A stretch of 64,000 nucleotides of DNA from Macquaria australasica. Taxonomy: Eukaryota > Chordata > Actinopteri > Centrarchiformes > Percichthyidae. Below the pieces are notes generated by a model. That model had not been told where the DNA came from and searched no databases. It saw nothing but the letters and a program-made list of their open reading frames with translations. Location of the stretch: positions 62,001 to 126,000 of the forward strand of contig SEMN01000894.1 of the NCBI GenBank assembly GCA_005408345.1, written 5' to 3'. The position numbers and the translations under genes were made by a program. Below are positions 9,494 through 20,849 of the stretch, piece after piece (within the stretch, counting starts at the first letter, position 1; each line of letters begins with the position of its first letter).

Positions 9494-9976
9494 TGAACAA
9501 CCACTGACTGTTGATGCTATGTAGACTCTGACAGTAGTAAACTGCTGCATCTTCAGTCTGGACTCCACTGATGGTCAGAGTGAAGTCAGAGTTTGATCCA
9601 CTGCCTGTAAAACGATCTGGAATCCCTGATGCTCGCTGAGTAGCAGCATAAATGAGCAGTTTGGGAGTTTCTCCATCTCTCTGTTGGTACCAGGCTAAAC
9701 AGTAAGCACTGCTACAGGTTGGAACATTCTGACTGGTCCTACAGCTGATGGAGACGGAGGCTCCCAGAGCAGAGCTCACTGCTCCAGGCTGAGTCACTGT
9801 GACCTGGCCTCTGGACTCTGAGGAGACAGAGACAAAAACATAAAGCAGCGTCATGGTTTTGTCGGCTTCATTTCAGAGGGACGGATGTTCGTAGAGGAGA
9901 GGAGTTTGATTCTCTGGACTTTACCTGTGAAGCAGCAGCAGAGGAGAGTCCAGATGAGGACGGAGGTCAAAGTCAT
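9494..9976 (-). CDS. V2, light-chain V gene with two extra Cys in CDR1 (intact)
   Basis: Leader exon 9925-9976 (MTLTSVLIW...), V exon 9494-9817 (324 bp). Framework 1 has VSISCRTSQ instead of VKVTC. CDR1 is NVPTCSSAYC, with two cysteines five residues apart and found in no other V here; CDR2 AATQRAS; germline CDR3 QSLHSINSQWLF. The conserved Cys pair and Trp are present and the frame is open to the RSS. It faces two J segments at 10511 and 10891 but no C exon before V3. Confidence 0.92.
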
Positions 9977-10056
9977 GTTTTTGATGAGGAGGATTTCTGT
10001 GGCTTCTGTTGTGATGAAGGACAGCTGTCAGTCATCCAGTGTTCAACTGTCAGGAC

Positions 10057-10102
10057 TATAAACTCTCCCAGAGCACTGGAGCATGGTGCTGCTGATGCAA
10101 AG
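10057..10102 (-). promoter_or_regulatory. V2 promoter elements
   Basis: Octamer-like CTTTGCAT 10095-10102; TATA (GTTTATA) 10057-10063. Confidence 0.75.
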
Positions 10103-10471
10103 TGGCTCTCTATGGAAATGCTCTGACTGACTCCAACAGGGACTTGGATTACTCTGATGATGCTGTTCATCAATGGATCAATAAATATATTTAGTCATTT
10201 TTAAAAACCTATTTTACATGACTTTGTCTTTATGCTTCTTGAAAATTTTTCTTTTAAATTCTCTTCTGACTTATTTAAATTTATTGGCAAAGAAAATTGA
10301 GCATAGATTTTTATTTTAAATGAATATATCAAATAAAAACATGCATTCTGTAAATCTGTGACACTGTTATTTTCACATTTCATATCAGTTGACAAAATGT
10401 TACAATCAGAGACTCATTTTGGTGAGTTTGTTTGTGTCAAAGTCAGAGAGCCATGTCTCTCTACAGTGAGA

Positions 10472-10510
10472 GGTTTTTGTACGGCGGCTCAATGAGTTTG
10501 TATCACTGTG
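10472..10510 (+). other. J2a 23-bp recombination signal
   Basis: Nonamer 10472-10480, 23-bp spacer, heptamer 10504-10510. Confidence 0.95.
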
Positions 10511-10548
10511 GTTGACTTTTGGTGGAGGAACCAGACTGGATGTTGGAA
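10511..10548 (+). CDS. J2a joining segment
   Basis: Encodes LTFGGGTRLDVG; donor A|GTAAGT. Confidence 0.92.
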
Positions 10549-10851
10549 GTAAGTTAAACCATTAAAAGTTTTATGATTTCAGGAGCTATTTTTATTTTCT
10601 TTATATTCAGCAGTCTAAGAAAAATAGTTGCTTTTCCATTTTCATGTTTACGTTTTTCCACGAATATTTTGAACTAAGAGAAAAAATTCACTTCAATAAT
10701 AGAAATTCAAAAACTTATTATAATAAATATAAAACATGAATCCCCAGGATAAATCCTTATTTCCAACTTTAAAGGTAAAGTTGAATCTTGAGGGCTTGTA
10801 GGTTTAGTTCAGTCTGACAAAGTCAGAGAGCCGTGTCTCTCTACAGTGAGA

Positions 10852-10890
10852 GGTTTTTGTACGGCGGCGCAATGAGTTTGTATCACTGTG
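10852..10890 (+). other. J2b 23-bp recombination signal
   Basis: Nonamer 10852-10860, heptamer 10884-10890. The spacer has one change (GGCGGCGC for GGCGGCTC). Confidence 0.95.
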
Positions 10891-10928
10891 GAACACGTTC
10901 GGTGGAGGAACCAGACTGGATGTTGGAA
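10891..10928 (+). CDS. J2b joining segment
   Basis: Encodes NTFGGGTRLDVG; donor A|GTAAGT. No C exon follows before V3, so its transcripts would have to splice to a distant C. Confidence 0.92.
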
Positions 10929-13540
10929 GTAAGTTTCTGCACACATACTAAATACAATATCGTAAACTAATGTTTTAAATTCCGTTTTTTGAATAATATA
11001 TGTTGTTTTAATTATAACACTTTAGTCTTCATGTTTTTATTTCTCCTCCTTTATCATGGAGGCTAACTCAGAGCAGCTTCACTAAACTTTTCTTTACACA
11101 TTTCAGTCCTGTTGAAATTTAAACAGCTTGACATGTAGAAAAGAAATCTTTTGTTTATATTTCCACTAAATACTAAAACTTACTTTGTCATACTGTAATG
11201 ACTTGTGAAAATGGTCTTCATAGGTATTGCATGTTTGTCTGGTATTACTGACTCTTGGTAACCATATCCATAATGGTTAAAGCATTTTAGTAGAAAACCA
11301 CCCATTTATCTCATATCACTGAAGAAGGCTCTTGATGAAGATTCATATGTTGTAGATTTAATTTGTACCCAGAATATATTGTAATTTTTAAGTTTCTGAT
11401 TATAAGAAATTCAGTAGTCTTATTTTTAGGATTAGAAATAAAAGCAGGATATCATCAGCATAACGTGATATATCATGACTGAGATCTGAGATTTTAACCA
11501 CAGTAATGTTTTAAATTACAGGCCCAATGAAAGTGATGACATCAAAGTCTCCATGTGTTAAAAAAGAACAACCTATTCATGTTATCAGTGGTGTCCATGC
11601 ATATAATTACAAGAATAACTGCTGTCTTATGTTCCTGTCTTAATAATTGGAAATGGATCACAGTAGATCCAATAAATCTACAGTGACTGGGTTTGTCTCA
11701 GGCTCAGATCATTAATAAAAGGTGATAGGTGATAATTTTGATAAGATATGTAAGAGTTATTAACACAACACATCTGATGGCTTTGTCTGTACAATCTGTC
11801 AGTGTTTAACTCTGGTATCCTAAAGCAGGTAGGAGCTGGTGTGAAAGAACAAAAGGAGGCCATTTTAACAGAAGCAGTTAGTCTGTGCTACATGTTGCCC
11901 TCTCATTCCTGCTCTGTATTATATTGTACTGTATTATAGCATGAGGATGGAGGAGCAGAAACAGTAAGCTTGAAGACAGATTGTGGGATTCACTGGTGTA
12001 ATGTTGTAATTTGATATAAATAATAAAGGCTGATTAATACCTCTAAGTGTCACTGTATTTGCACCTCCATCTTTTTGTAATATCTTTGTAGGAACACAGA
12101 GGGTCACGCTGTAACTTGTGTGCAACATTTATAAACATTTATCTCCATGTAGCAGCGATACACAGACAGTACACACACCACAAGAGCTGTGATTGCTCTG
12201 CATAGTGTACTTCTAGTTTGCTACTACATATTGTCATTCCTGCTTTTACAGCTTTTCACCCAGTTCTCATGTTGCGACATGTTCATCTGCTCTCCCAATG
12301 TTGTCTTCTTGACAATAAGGCTATAGAAATTATAATATCGAGATAACAAATCAACTTCTGCCAGTACAAATAACATCTTGATACTGATGTGTACTTGAAG
12401 CATTAAAGAATTTGATGTTCTTCATATCACATTTATTTTGCTTTAAGAGGTTGATATTCATTGTTTGCCCCTCTGTTTGTTTCTTCATGCTTCATTTGCA
12501 ACACTTGGTTTTCTGTCACTGGCTGAATTTTACACAAAAGTCTCTATATTACTGTAATATGTGGGATTGAAAGGAGTTTGAAGAGTTGAACAGTGTTGTT
12601 TTCTTTTTGAAATCCCACATTTCACTAAATTCTTTTTAAATTACTATAAGGTTGCCATTACTCAGTTGAATATCAGACACTGTTCTTGTGACTCAGTGAA
12701 CTGTATCGGTCTTAAAAGTTGAGATTGAAAGTTGATGCTTTATAATCAAAACCATTTCACCACAAGGTCTATTCAGTAGCTGTTGTGGAGCTTTTGATCA
12801 AATAATATGATCTTCCTTAGCAGATGGAGTTCACCCAGATGTTATGGATTTTTTTCACTTTTAAGCCAACGTGGAGAAGTCCCAAAAATGCTCAGAAGAA
12901 TAGAAAATCTGGGTGACACCATCTGCTGAGGAAGATCATGTGATATGATTGAAATCTCCACAACAGTTAGTTGTTTTGTCAACTGCTGTTTCCAACATCA
13001 AGAATGAACTTTAAATCTCAATGCATTAATTGGGTTTTGTGTTGCATGTAGGAGAAAAAGTGTGATTGCATTTGCTTTATATATATGACGTTATAGTTAC
13101 ATATATGTAGATCTAATTGTAACATGTAGGTCACTTGAGTATTTTGCTTTGTTATGATTCCAGTTGATATTTATCTTTTCTTTAGATGATAAAAGTTTAT
13201 ATTATAATAATATTTTGTGTGTTTTGAGGGATGTACAGGTTTTGTTTGGACCATCTTTGAACATGAAGGTTTCTGATGCTGATCTGTGTCTTCATATCTT
13301 ATTTTAACTGGATATAGTTGAAATAGCTGTAATCCAGTATGAAGCTGAGGTCAAAAGTCTTGAACAAGACTTTTCTCATTAACTGTCCTAAGGTGGCTTC
13401 TCTTCTATTTAGCAACCCAGATGAAAACATGGGATTTTAAAGGGATATGAATGGATGGTAAGAAGCTGGGATTCTCATTGAATGAATGAACAATTGTTAA
13501 ATATTTAATCAGCTTGATGAAGTTGTGGATGTACAGAATA
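10929..13540. other. Former J-C intron and flank, C exon missing
   Basis: J-C intron sequence is recognisable to about 11150 (CTCCTTTATCATGGAGGC core) and post-C sequence resumes near 11330 (GAAGATTCATATG, like the flank after C1). The enhancer motif and C exon between them are absent. A fold-back repeat (12766-12975) lies inside. No gene seen; short open frames on the minus strand near 11.7 and 12.0 kb have no support. Confidence 0.7.
12766..12975. repeat. Fold-back repeat, copy B
   Basis: Diverged copy of the inverted repeat at 8203-8425, with both arms recognisable around ATGATCTTCCT and AGGAAGATCAT. Confidence 0.65.
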
Positions 13541-13647
13541 TGTGTGTGTGTGTGTGTGTGTGTGTGTCCTCAGTGAAGTGAATCAGTCTCTGCAGTAGCT
13601 TCCAGCTGCAGCAGTCAGTTCAGTTTCTGTTCAGTCTGACTGAGGGA

Positions 13648-13675
13648 GGTTTTTGTACGACGCTTTTTCACTGTG
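13648..13675 (-). other. V3 12-bp recombination signal
   Basis: Heptamer 13669-13675, spacer 12 bp, nonamer 13648-13656. TG tract 13541-13567. Confidence 0.95.
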
Positions 13676-14158
13676 TGAACACATACTGACTGTTGATATA
13701 ATGTTCACTATGACAGTAGTAAACTGCTGCATCTTCAGTCTGGACTCCACTGATGGTCAGAGTGAAGTCAGAGTTTGATCCACTGCCTGTAAAACGATCT
13801 GGAATCCCTGATACTCGACGATTTGACCAGTAAATGAGCAGTTTAGGAGTTTCTCCATCTCTCTGTTGGTACCAGGCTAAAAGCTGGTAGTTGTTCCAAA
13901 CATGAACATCCTGACTGGTCCTACATGTGACTTTGACGGAGGCTCCCAGAGCAGAGCTCACTGCTCCAGGCTGAGTCACTGTGACCTGGCCTCTGGACTC
14001 TGAGGAGACAGAGACAAAAACATAAAGCAGCGTCATGGTTTTGTCGGCTTCATTTCAGAGGGACGGATGTTCATAGAGGAGAGGAGTTTGATTCTCTGGA
14101 CTTTACCTGTGAAGCAGCAGCAGAGGAGAGTCCAGATGAGGACGGAGATCAAAGTCAT
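13676..14158 (-). CDS. V3, orphan light-chain V gene (intact)
   Basis: Leader exon 14107-14158 (MTLISVLIWTLLCCCFTG; Ile at residue 4 shared only with V4), V exon 13676-13999 (324 bp). CDR1 DVHVWNNYQL, CDR2 WSNRRVS, germline CDR3 HSEHYINSQYVF. Conserved Cys and Trp are present. Both J segments and the C exon that should follow are deleted (junctions near 14536 and 14693), so it must use a distant J or act as a conversion donor. Confidence 0.92.
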
Positions 14159-14238
14159 GTTTTTGATGAGGAGGATTTCTGTGGCTTCTGTTGTGATGAA
14201 GGACAGCTGTCAGTCATCCAGTGTTCAACTCTCAGGAC

Positions 14239-14284
14239 TATAAACTCTCCCAGAGCACTGGAGCATGGTGCTGCTGATGCAAAG
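14239..14284 (-). promoter_or_regulatory. V3 promoter elements
   Basis: Octamer-like CTTTGCAT 14277-14284; TATA 14239-14245. Confidence 0.75.
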
Positions 14285-14342
14285 TGGCTCTCTATGGAAA
14301 TGCTCTGACTGACTCCAACAGGGACTTGGATTACTCTGATGA

Positions 14343-16068
14343 TGCTGTTTCCCAATGGATCAATAAATATATCACAGTAGACAATTTTAAATGCCTATTA
14401 TACATCATTTTGACTTTATACTTCTTGAAAATGTATCTTTTAAATTCTCTTCTGTCTTAATTAAATTAATTGCTAGAGAAAAACTAATATAGATTTTATT
14501 TTAAATTAATATCTCAGATAAAAACATGCATTCTGTTTTTTGATGTTTGAGGCAGATAAATATATCTTGTTTTAATTATAACACTTTAGTCTTCATGTTT
14601 TTATTTCTCCTCCTTTATCATGGAGGCTAACTCAGAGCAGCTTCACTAAACTTTTCTTTACACATTTCTGTCATACTGAAATTTAAACAGCTGTTGTTAA
14701 TTTATATGTAGAAATTATTCTGAAGATCTCAATTTTGAAGTCTAATAATAAGGATTTTGAAGTTTGGAAATAAATAGGAGGGTATCATTTGCAAAAAGTC
14801 ATATAACATGAATTTAATTTGAGGTTTACACAACATGACATTTAAATGAGACAGTTTAACGTCACCAAAAGATTCTGTAACAGCAGTAAGGCTGATATTG
14901 TATTAAAACAATAAAGACCTATTCATCAAAAAAGCTGTGTCCATGCATATTATTAATGTATAACTGCTGTCATATGTTGCTGTCTTGAGTTAAAAAACAG
15001 GATTAATTTAATCCTAAGAGACTGAATTTGTCTCAGGGTCAGATCACCAGGATTATATGTATTTATGAAATGATGTGTTTTTTTTTAAATAATGCGCAGT
15101 GTCCTACTCTGTACTGAAGTGTTACAGTATATAGTTACTATATAGTTTGTTGAGATTATCTAATTAACAACAAAACACTTAAAGTGTTTGAGTGTAATAA
15201 AATGCATTAAAGATAGTATGCAATTTATGTTGACTTAACAGTTGAGACTGAAAGTTGATGCTTGACATTAAAAACCTTTCCCCACAAGGTCCATTCAGTA
15301 GCTGTTCTGGAGCTTTAGATCAAATTACATGATCTTCCTCAACAGATGGAGTTCACCCAGTTGTCGTGGAATATTTAATCTTTTAAGACAACAATGCTCA
15401 GAGAAATGGGAATTTGAAAATCTACATTTCAATGACAACTGGTTGACTGCATCTACTGAGGAAGATCATGTGATATGATTGAAAGCTCCACAACAAACAT
15501 TGGATGGACGTTGTGCAGAGATTGTTTTGCTATTTCAGAGGTCAAGAATTAACTTTTAATATCAATGATTTTGTTGAGTTTTTGTGTTGCATGTGAGAGA
15601 AAATGTGTTTTTTTCATTTGCTTTATATAGATGCAGTTATAGTTACATATATGTAGATCTAATTATATCAAGTAGGTCACTCAATGTATTTGCTATCATT
15701 CCAATTGTTTAACTTTTATTTCGATGAGTTTATATATTAAAAACATGTTTTCTGACATAGCTAACTGGATATAGCTGAAATAGCCGTGATGCAGTATGAA
15801 GCAGAGGTCAAAGGTCATGACCAAGTGTTTCTTAATGACTGTTTAAGGTCGGCTCCTTTCTCTCCATTTGCAAATCAGATAAGAACATGGGATTATAATG
15901 AGATATGAATGGATGGTGAGAAGCTGTGATGGAGAAAGTAGTTTGATTTCCAGCAAGATCATTTTTTGTCACAGAACTTGTTTTGATACGTGATCATTGG
16001 GGGATAAAGTGACAGTGGTGAAACGTTCAATCTGCTTGATATAGTTGTGTGTACAGTCAGTGTGTATT
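14343..16068. other. V3 downstream region with J and C deleted
   Basis: Sequence passes from V-flank straight into post-J intron (CATTCTG|TTTTTTGATG near 14531-14545) and again from intron into post-C flank (AAACAGCT|GTTGTTAA near 14687-14700). The same two junctions are at 56641-56655 and 56799-56812 after V12. A fold-back repeat (15289-15509) follows. No gene. Confidence 0.8.
15289..15509. repeat. Fold-back repeat, copy C
   Basis: Inverted arms as in copy A, ending in TTGGATGGACG. Confidence 0.75.
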
Positions 16069-16173
16069 TGTGTGTGTGTGTGTGTGTGTGTGTCCTCAGT
16101 GAAGTGTATCAGTCTCTGCAGTAGCTTCCAGCTGCAGCAGTCAGTTCAGTTTCTGTTCAGTCTGACTGAGGGA

Positions 16174-16201
16174 GGTTTTTGTACGACGCTTTTTCACTGT
16201 G
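16174..16201 (-). other. V4 12-bp recombination signal
   Basis: Heptamer 16195-16201, nonamer 16174-16182. TG tract 16069-16093. Confidence 0.95.
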
Positions 16202-16684
16202 TGAACACATACTGACTGTTGATAACATGAAAACTCTGACAGTAGTAAACTGCTGCATCTTCAGTCTGGACTCCACTGATGGTCAGAGTGAAGTCAGAGT
16301 TTGATCCACTGCCTGTAAAACGATCTGGAATCCCTGATGCTCGAGTGCTAGCATAGTAAATGAGGAGTTTAGGAGTTTCTCCATCTCTCTGTTGGTACCA
16401 GGCTAAATAGTGGTTGGGGCTACTATAATGAACATTCTGACTGGTCCTACATGTGACTTTGACGGAGGCTCCCAGAGCAGAGCTCACTGCTCCAGGCTGA
16501 GTCACTGTGACCTGGCCTCTGGACTCTGAGGAGACAGAGACAAAAACATAAAGCAGCGTCATGGTTTTGTCGGCTTCATTTCAGAGGGACGGATGTTCAT
16601 AGAGGAGAGGAGTTTGATTCTCTGGACTTTACCTGTGAAGCAGCAGCAGAGGAGAGTCCAGATGAGGACGGAGATCAAAGTCAT
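16202..16684 (-). CDS. V4, light-chain V gene (intact)
   Basis: Leader exon 16633-16684 (MTLISVLIW...), V exon 16202-16525 (324 bp). CDR1 NVHYSSPNHY, CDR2 YASTRAS, germline CDR3 QSFHVINSQYVF; framework 1 VKVTCRTSQ. Open to the RSS with Cys and Trp in place. Heads a complete cluster with two J segments and C2. Confidence 0.93.
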
Positions 16685-16764
16685 GTTTTTGATGAGGAGG
16701 ATTTCTGTGGCTTCTGTTGTGATGAAGGACAGCTGTCAGTCATCCAGTGTTCAACTCTCAGGAC

Positions 16765-16810
16765 TATAAACTCTCCCAGAGCACTGGAGCATGGTGCTGC
16801 TGATGCAAAG
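16765..16810 (-). promoter_or_regulatory. V4 promoter elements
   Basis: Octamer-like CTTTGCAT 16803-16810; TATA 16765-16771. Confidence 0.75.
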
Positions 16811-17181
16811 TGGCTCTCTATGGAAATGCTCTGACTGACTCCAACAGGGACTTGGATTACTCTGATGATGCTGTTCATCAATGGATCAATAAATATATTT
16901 AGTCATTTTTAAAAACCTATTTTACATGATTTTGACTTCATGCTTCTTGAAAATTTTTCTTTTAAATTCTCTTCTGACTTATTTAAATTTATTGGCAAAG
17001 AAAATTGAGCATAGATTTTTATTTTAAATGAATATATCAAATAAAAACATGCATTCTGTAAATCTGTGACACTGTGTTATTTTCACATTTCATATCAGTT
17101 GACAAAATGTTACAATCAGAGACTCATTTTGGTGAGTTTGTTTGTGTCAAAGTCAGAGAGCCGTGTCTCTCTACAGTGAGA

Positions 17182-17220
17182 GGTTTTTGTACGGCGGCTC
17201 AATGAGTTTGTATCACTGTG
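17182..17220 (+). other. J4a 23-bp recombination signal
   Basis: Nonamer 17182-17190, heptamer 17214-17220. Confidence 0.95.
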
Positions 17221-17258
17221 GTGGACTTTTGGTGGAGGAACCAGACTGGATGTTGGAA
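17221..17258 (+). CDS. J4a joining segment
   Basis: Encodes WTFGGGTRLDVG; donor A|GTAAGT. Confidence 0.93.
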
Positions 17259-17561
17259 GTAAGTTAAACCATTAAAAGTTTTATTATTTCAGGAGCTATT
17301 TTTATTTTCTTTATATTCAGCAGTCTAAGAAAAATAGTTGCTTTTCCATTTTCATGTTTACGTTTTTCCACGAATATTTTGAACTAATTGAAAAAGTTCA
17401 CTTCAATAATAGAAATTCAAAAACTTATTATAATAAATATAAAACATGAATCCCCAGGATAAATCCTTATTTCCAACTTCAAAGGTAAAGTTGAATCTTG
17501 AGGGCTTGTAGGTTTAGTTCAGTCTGACAAAGTCAGAGAGCCGTGTCTCTCTACAGTGAGA

Positions 17562-17600
17562 GGTTTTTGTACGGCGGCTCAATGAGTTTGTATCACTGTG
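17562..17600 (+). other. J4b 23-bp recombination signal
   Basis: Nonamer 17562-17570, heptamer 17594-17600. Confidence 0.95.
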
Positions 17601-17638
17601 GTACACGTTCGGTGGAGGAACCAGACTGGATGTTGGAA
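17601..17638 (+). CDS. J4b joining segment
   Basis: Encodes YTFGGGTRLDVG; donor A|GTAAGT. Confidence 0.93.
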
Positions 17639-18315
17639 GTAAGTTTCTGCACACATACTAAATACAATATTGTAAAGTAATGTTTTAAATTCAGTTTTTT
17701 GATGTTTGAGGCAGAAAAATATATGTTGTTTTAATTCTAACACTTTAGTCGTCATGTTTTTATTTCTCCTCCTTTATCATGGAGGCTAACTCAGAGCAGC
17801 TTCACTAAACTTTTCTTTACACGTTCCTGTCATACTGAAATTTAATCAGCTTGACGTGTAGAAAATATAAATGTTTAATTTTACTTTAAATGTTTGCAAA
17901 GACTAGTTTTAAATTTTCCACCTCAAAAATAACTTTTGTCTTGATAATTAAAATTCTGTTAGCTCAATTAGAATTGAACAGAGTGAATATACAGATGGGT
18001 ATTTGAAAATATGCAAAATCTCTGATCTTTTTATTGTCATTTATTGTTTCAAATTATGTTTGAAACCATTTGAACAGTTTGGTAAAAGATGATTGAAGTC
18101 AACATGAAGAACATTTGATTGTCGTCAGTTCTTTTTCTGTATTTGTTTATGTTTCCACTAAATACTTTAAACTAATGTATAGCTTCGTTTTTTCAGAGAT
18201 AGTTTTAAAATTCAGCCAAATCTGCTCCTTTTCTTTCCAGTGTAGTTTGATATATTTCAGGTCGTTCTGTTTGATGATTCTCTCTGTGCTGATGTGCATG
18301 AGAGGCTTCTTAAAA

Positions 18316-18444
18316 GGAAGTGAAACAATGTGTGAGTGAGTGACTGGTGGAGCAGAAAAACCATCTGACAGAAACTCCTTAAAGGAGAAAATCAACTCTC
18401 ACACAGTAAAGGTGTCCATGTGTCTGGTGGTTGATTGACAGCTG
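18316..18444 (+). promoter_or_regulatory. Putative J-C intron enhancer, cluster 4
   Basis: GGAAGTGAAAC at 18316-18326 and E-box CAGCTG at 18439-18444. The base before the motif differs from the other clusters, but the motif itself is unchanged. Confidence 0.5.
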
Positions 18445-18482
18445 TGTGGTCCCTGTCCTCTAAGCTGATTGGTGTCTCCTAG

Positions 18483-18820
18483 GTGATGTCCGTCCCACCC
18501 TGACGGTGCTGCCCCCCTCCAGAGAGGAGCTGCAGCAGGGGAAGGCCACGCTCATGTGCCTGGCCAACAAGGGCTTCCCCTCAGACTGGAGTCTGGCCTG
18601 GAAGGTGGACGGCAGCAGCAGCAGCAGCAGCAGCATCAGCTGGGAGGAGAGCAGGAGCCCCGGGGTGCTGGAGAAGGACGGCCGCTACAGCTGGAGCAGC
18701 ACCCTGAGGCTCCCTGCAGACCAGTGGGGGAAGGTGGGCTCTGTGACCTGTGAGGCCACCCAGGGCTCCCAGACTCCACTCTCAGAGACACTGAGGAGAG
18801 ACCAGTGTCCCCAGTCCTGA
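18483..18820 (+). CDS. C2, light-chain constant exon
   Basis: The 338-bp exon runs from CTCCTAG|GT to TGA at 18818-18820; polyA signal 18964-18969. Seven-Ser run after KVDG and QCPQS end. Protein is the same as C1 over the domain; the visible DNA changes (e.g. GAAGGACGG) are silent. Confidence 0.93.
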
Positions 18821-19377
18821 CCTGACTCACTGGGACTCTGCTACTGGTTTTACTCTGCTACTGCTCTCAGTCTGCACTCTCTCTGTCTAGTTCTGTCTTT
18901 CTCTCATGACATGTTTCAACATTAACGTGTTCTTGCTTGTTGATGGTTTCAACATTTTGAAACAATAAAGATTTTATCATGTATATTATCAAAGTGACAT
19001 GTCTTTGGACTTCCTTTTGTTGATATATATTATACATTAGGCAACATTAGTCAGATTAATGCACAAAGTCACAACAGTAACAAGTACATTTTTTCCAAAT
19101 CACTTTGTAACAATACACACGTTAAGATCATTTTAATCATAAATCATAAAGTTCTTTGTTCTTTCTAATGTCTACCCTTGAAGGAGATCCATGTGTTCTG
19201 TTCATGTGATGTTAACTCATACCTAGAAATTATTCTGAAGATCTGAATTAAAAAATAAAAAACAATAATGAAGATTTTCAGGATTAAAAATTAAAAGGAG
19301 GGTATCATCTGCATAAAGTGATATAACATGAATCCAAATCTTTTTACACTAAATAATTTTTAAATGAGACAGTTTAA

Positions 19378-20141
19378 AGGTTGGGTAGGCAGTTGTCTTT
19401 TGGCGCCATTGGGCAAAAATGCCATATTAACCATGCAGCATATTGTAATACACGTGGTCTGAGAGCAGACCTCTTTTTCAGCCCCCCTCTTGCCAAAAAT
19501 CTATCCTGTGACGGGAGACTTTAGCCTATCACAGGTTATTTCAGAGAGACGGTGTGTTCGTATTGGCTAAGCTACAAGAGCAGATGTGTATACGCGTCCC
19601 TTCAGATGCTGAAAACCTGATTCAGTGGAGGAAAATCCTGCCGAAAATCCTGAAACTTGTGATAAATGTCCAACAACTCCATTGCCTACAGCGGTGTGTA
19701 GTACAACACAACACGTCCCGGCTCCACACGGAGCTTCAGGCTCATTCCGTTCAATGTCATGGCGCTCATAACGACGAGTGGCAAAGAGGCATGATGACAA
19801 ACAGTGGGAAATAACTGTTGACGGGGGACAGTGGTGTGTGTGTGGTGTACTAGCCTCTCTTCCCGCTGCTGGACGGCGTTGCAGCTGCCTCTGAAGCCTG
19901 GGGCGCTCTGCTCTGCAGCCGCGAGGCGCTGGAGGGCCGTCTTTGAGAAAACAAGTCAGGGCGGGAGGGACCGCGGTCTCGGTGAGGCTCACGCCGTGGA
20001 GAGCGAACCCTACGAGGGATACAGTTTCACTGGGGAACCGACTCCTTCTGCTGCCGGTTGAAGTTATGGGTTTGGTGGGAGGGGCTTAGCGGAGTGATAC
20101 GAGGCAGCAGAGAGAGGTGGAAGGTTTTGCCTCCCCCAGCC
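19378..20141. mobile_element. MITE-like element with TTAA target, full copy after C2
   Basis: Ends AGGTTGGGTAGGCAG and, inverted, GGCTGGGGGAGGCAAAACC are imperfect terminal inverted repeats. TTAA flanks both sides (19374-19377 and 20142-20145); the empty site CAGTTTAACTTCACC is seen near 7809 after C1. TTAA suits a piggyBac-type duplication. Internal open frames look like chance. Copies: 53539-54304 (full), 33934-34450 and 61520-62036 (cut). Confidence 0.65.
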
Positions 20142-20348
20142 TTAACTTCACCACAAGACTCTATCCAAGCAGCAATACTGATATTGTATGAAAAACAATA
20201 AAGACTTATTCATCAAATCAGTTGTGTCCATGCATATTAAAACCGATAACTGCTGTCAGTGGATCCACTTAATCCTAAGAGACTGAGTTTGTCTCAGGTT
20301 CAAGTCGCCAAAGTTGATGCTTGACATTAAAAACCATTTCACCACAAG

Positions 20349-20588
20349 ATTCATTCAGTAGCTGTTCTGGAGTTTTAGATCAAATTACATGATCTTCCTC
20401 AGCAGATGGAGTTCACCCAGTTGTCGTGGAATATTTAATCTTTTAAGCCAACATGGACAGAAAGTACCAAAAATGCTCAAAGGGATGGGAATTTGAAAAT
20501 CTACATTTCAATGATAAGTGGGCAACGTCATCTGCTGAAGAATATAATGTGATATGATCGAAAGCTCCACAACAACTATTGGATGGAC
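20349..20588. repeat. Fold-back repeat, copy D
   Basis: Inverted arms as in copy A; the right arm has drifted (AGAATATAATGTG). Confidence 0.7.
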
Positions 20589-20849
20589 GTTGTGCAGAGA
20601 TTGTTTTGCTATTTCCGAGGTCAAGAATTAACTTTTAATATCAATGATTTTGTTGAGTTTTTGTGTTGCATGTAAGAGAAAATGGTTTTTCATTTGCTTT
20701 ATATAGATGCAGTTATAGTTATATATATGTAGCTCTAATTATATCAAGTAGGTCACTTACGTATATTGTTATCATTCTAGTTGGTGTTTATCTTTTATTT
20801 CGATGAGGTAAGTTTATATATTTAAAAAGATGTTTTCTGATATAGCTAA

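Noticed and set aside
19567..19992. 141-codon minus-strand frame in the MITE-like element after C2
   Set aside because: Lies inside a repeat, overlaps a plus-strand frame of similar length, and is cut in the copies after C3 and C5.
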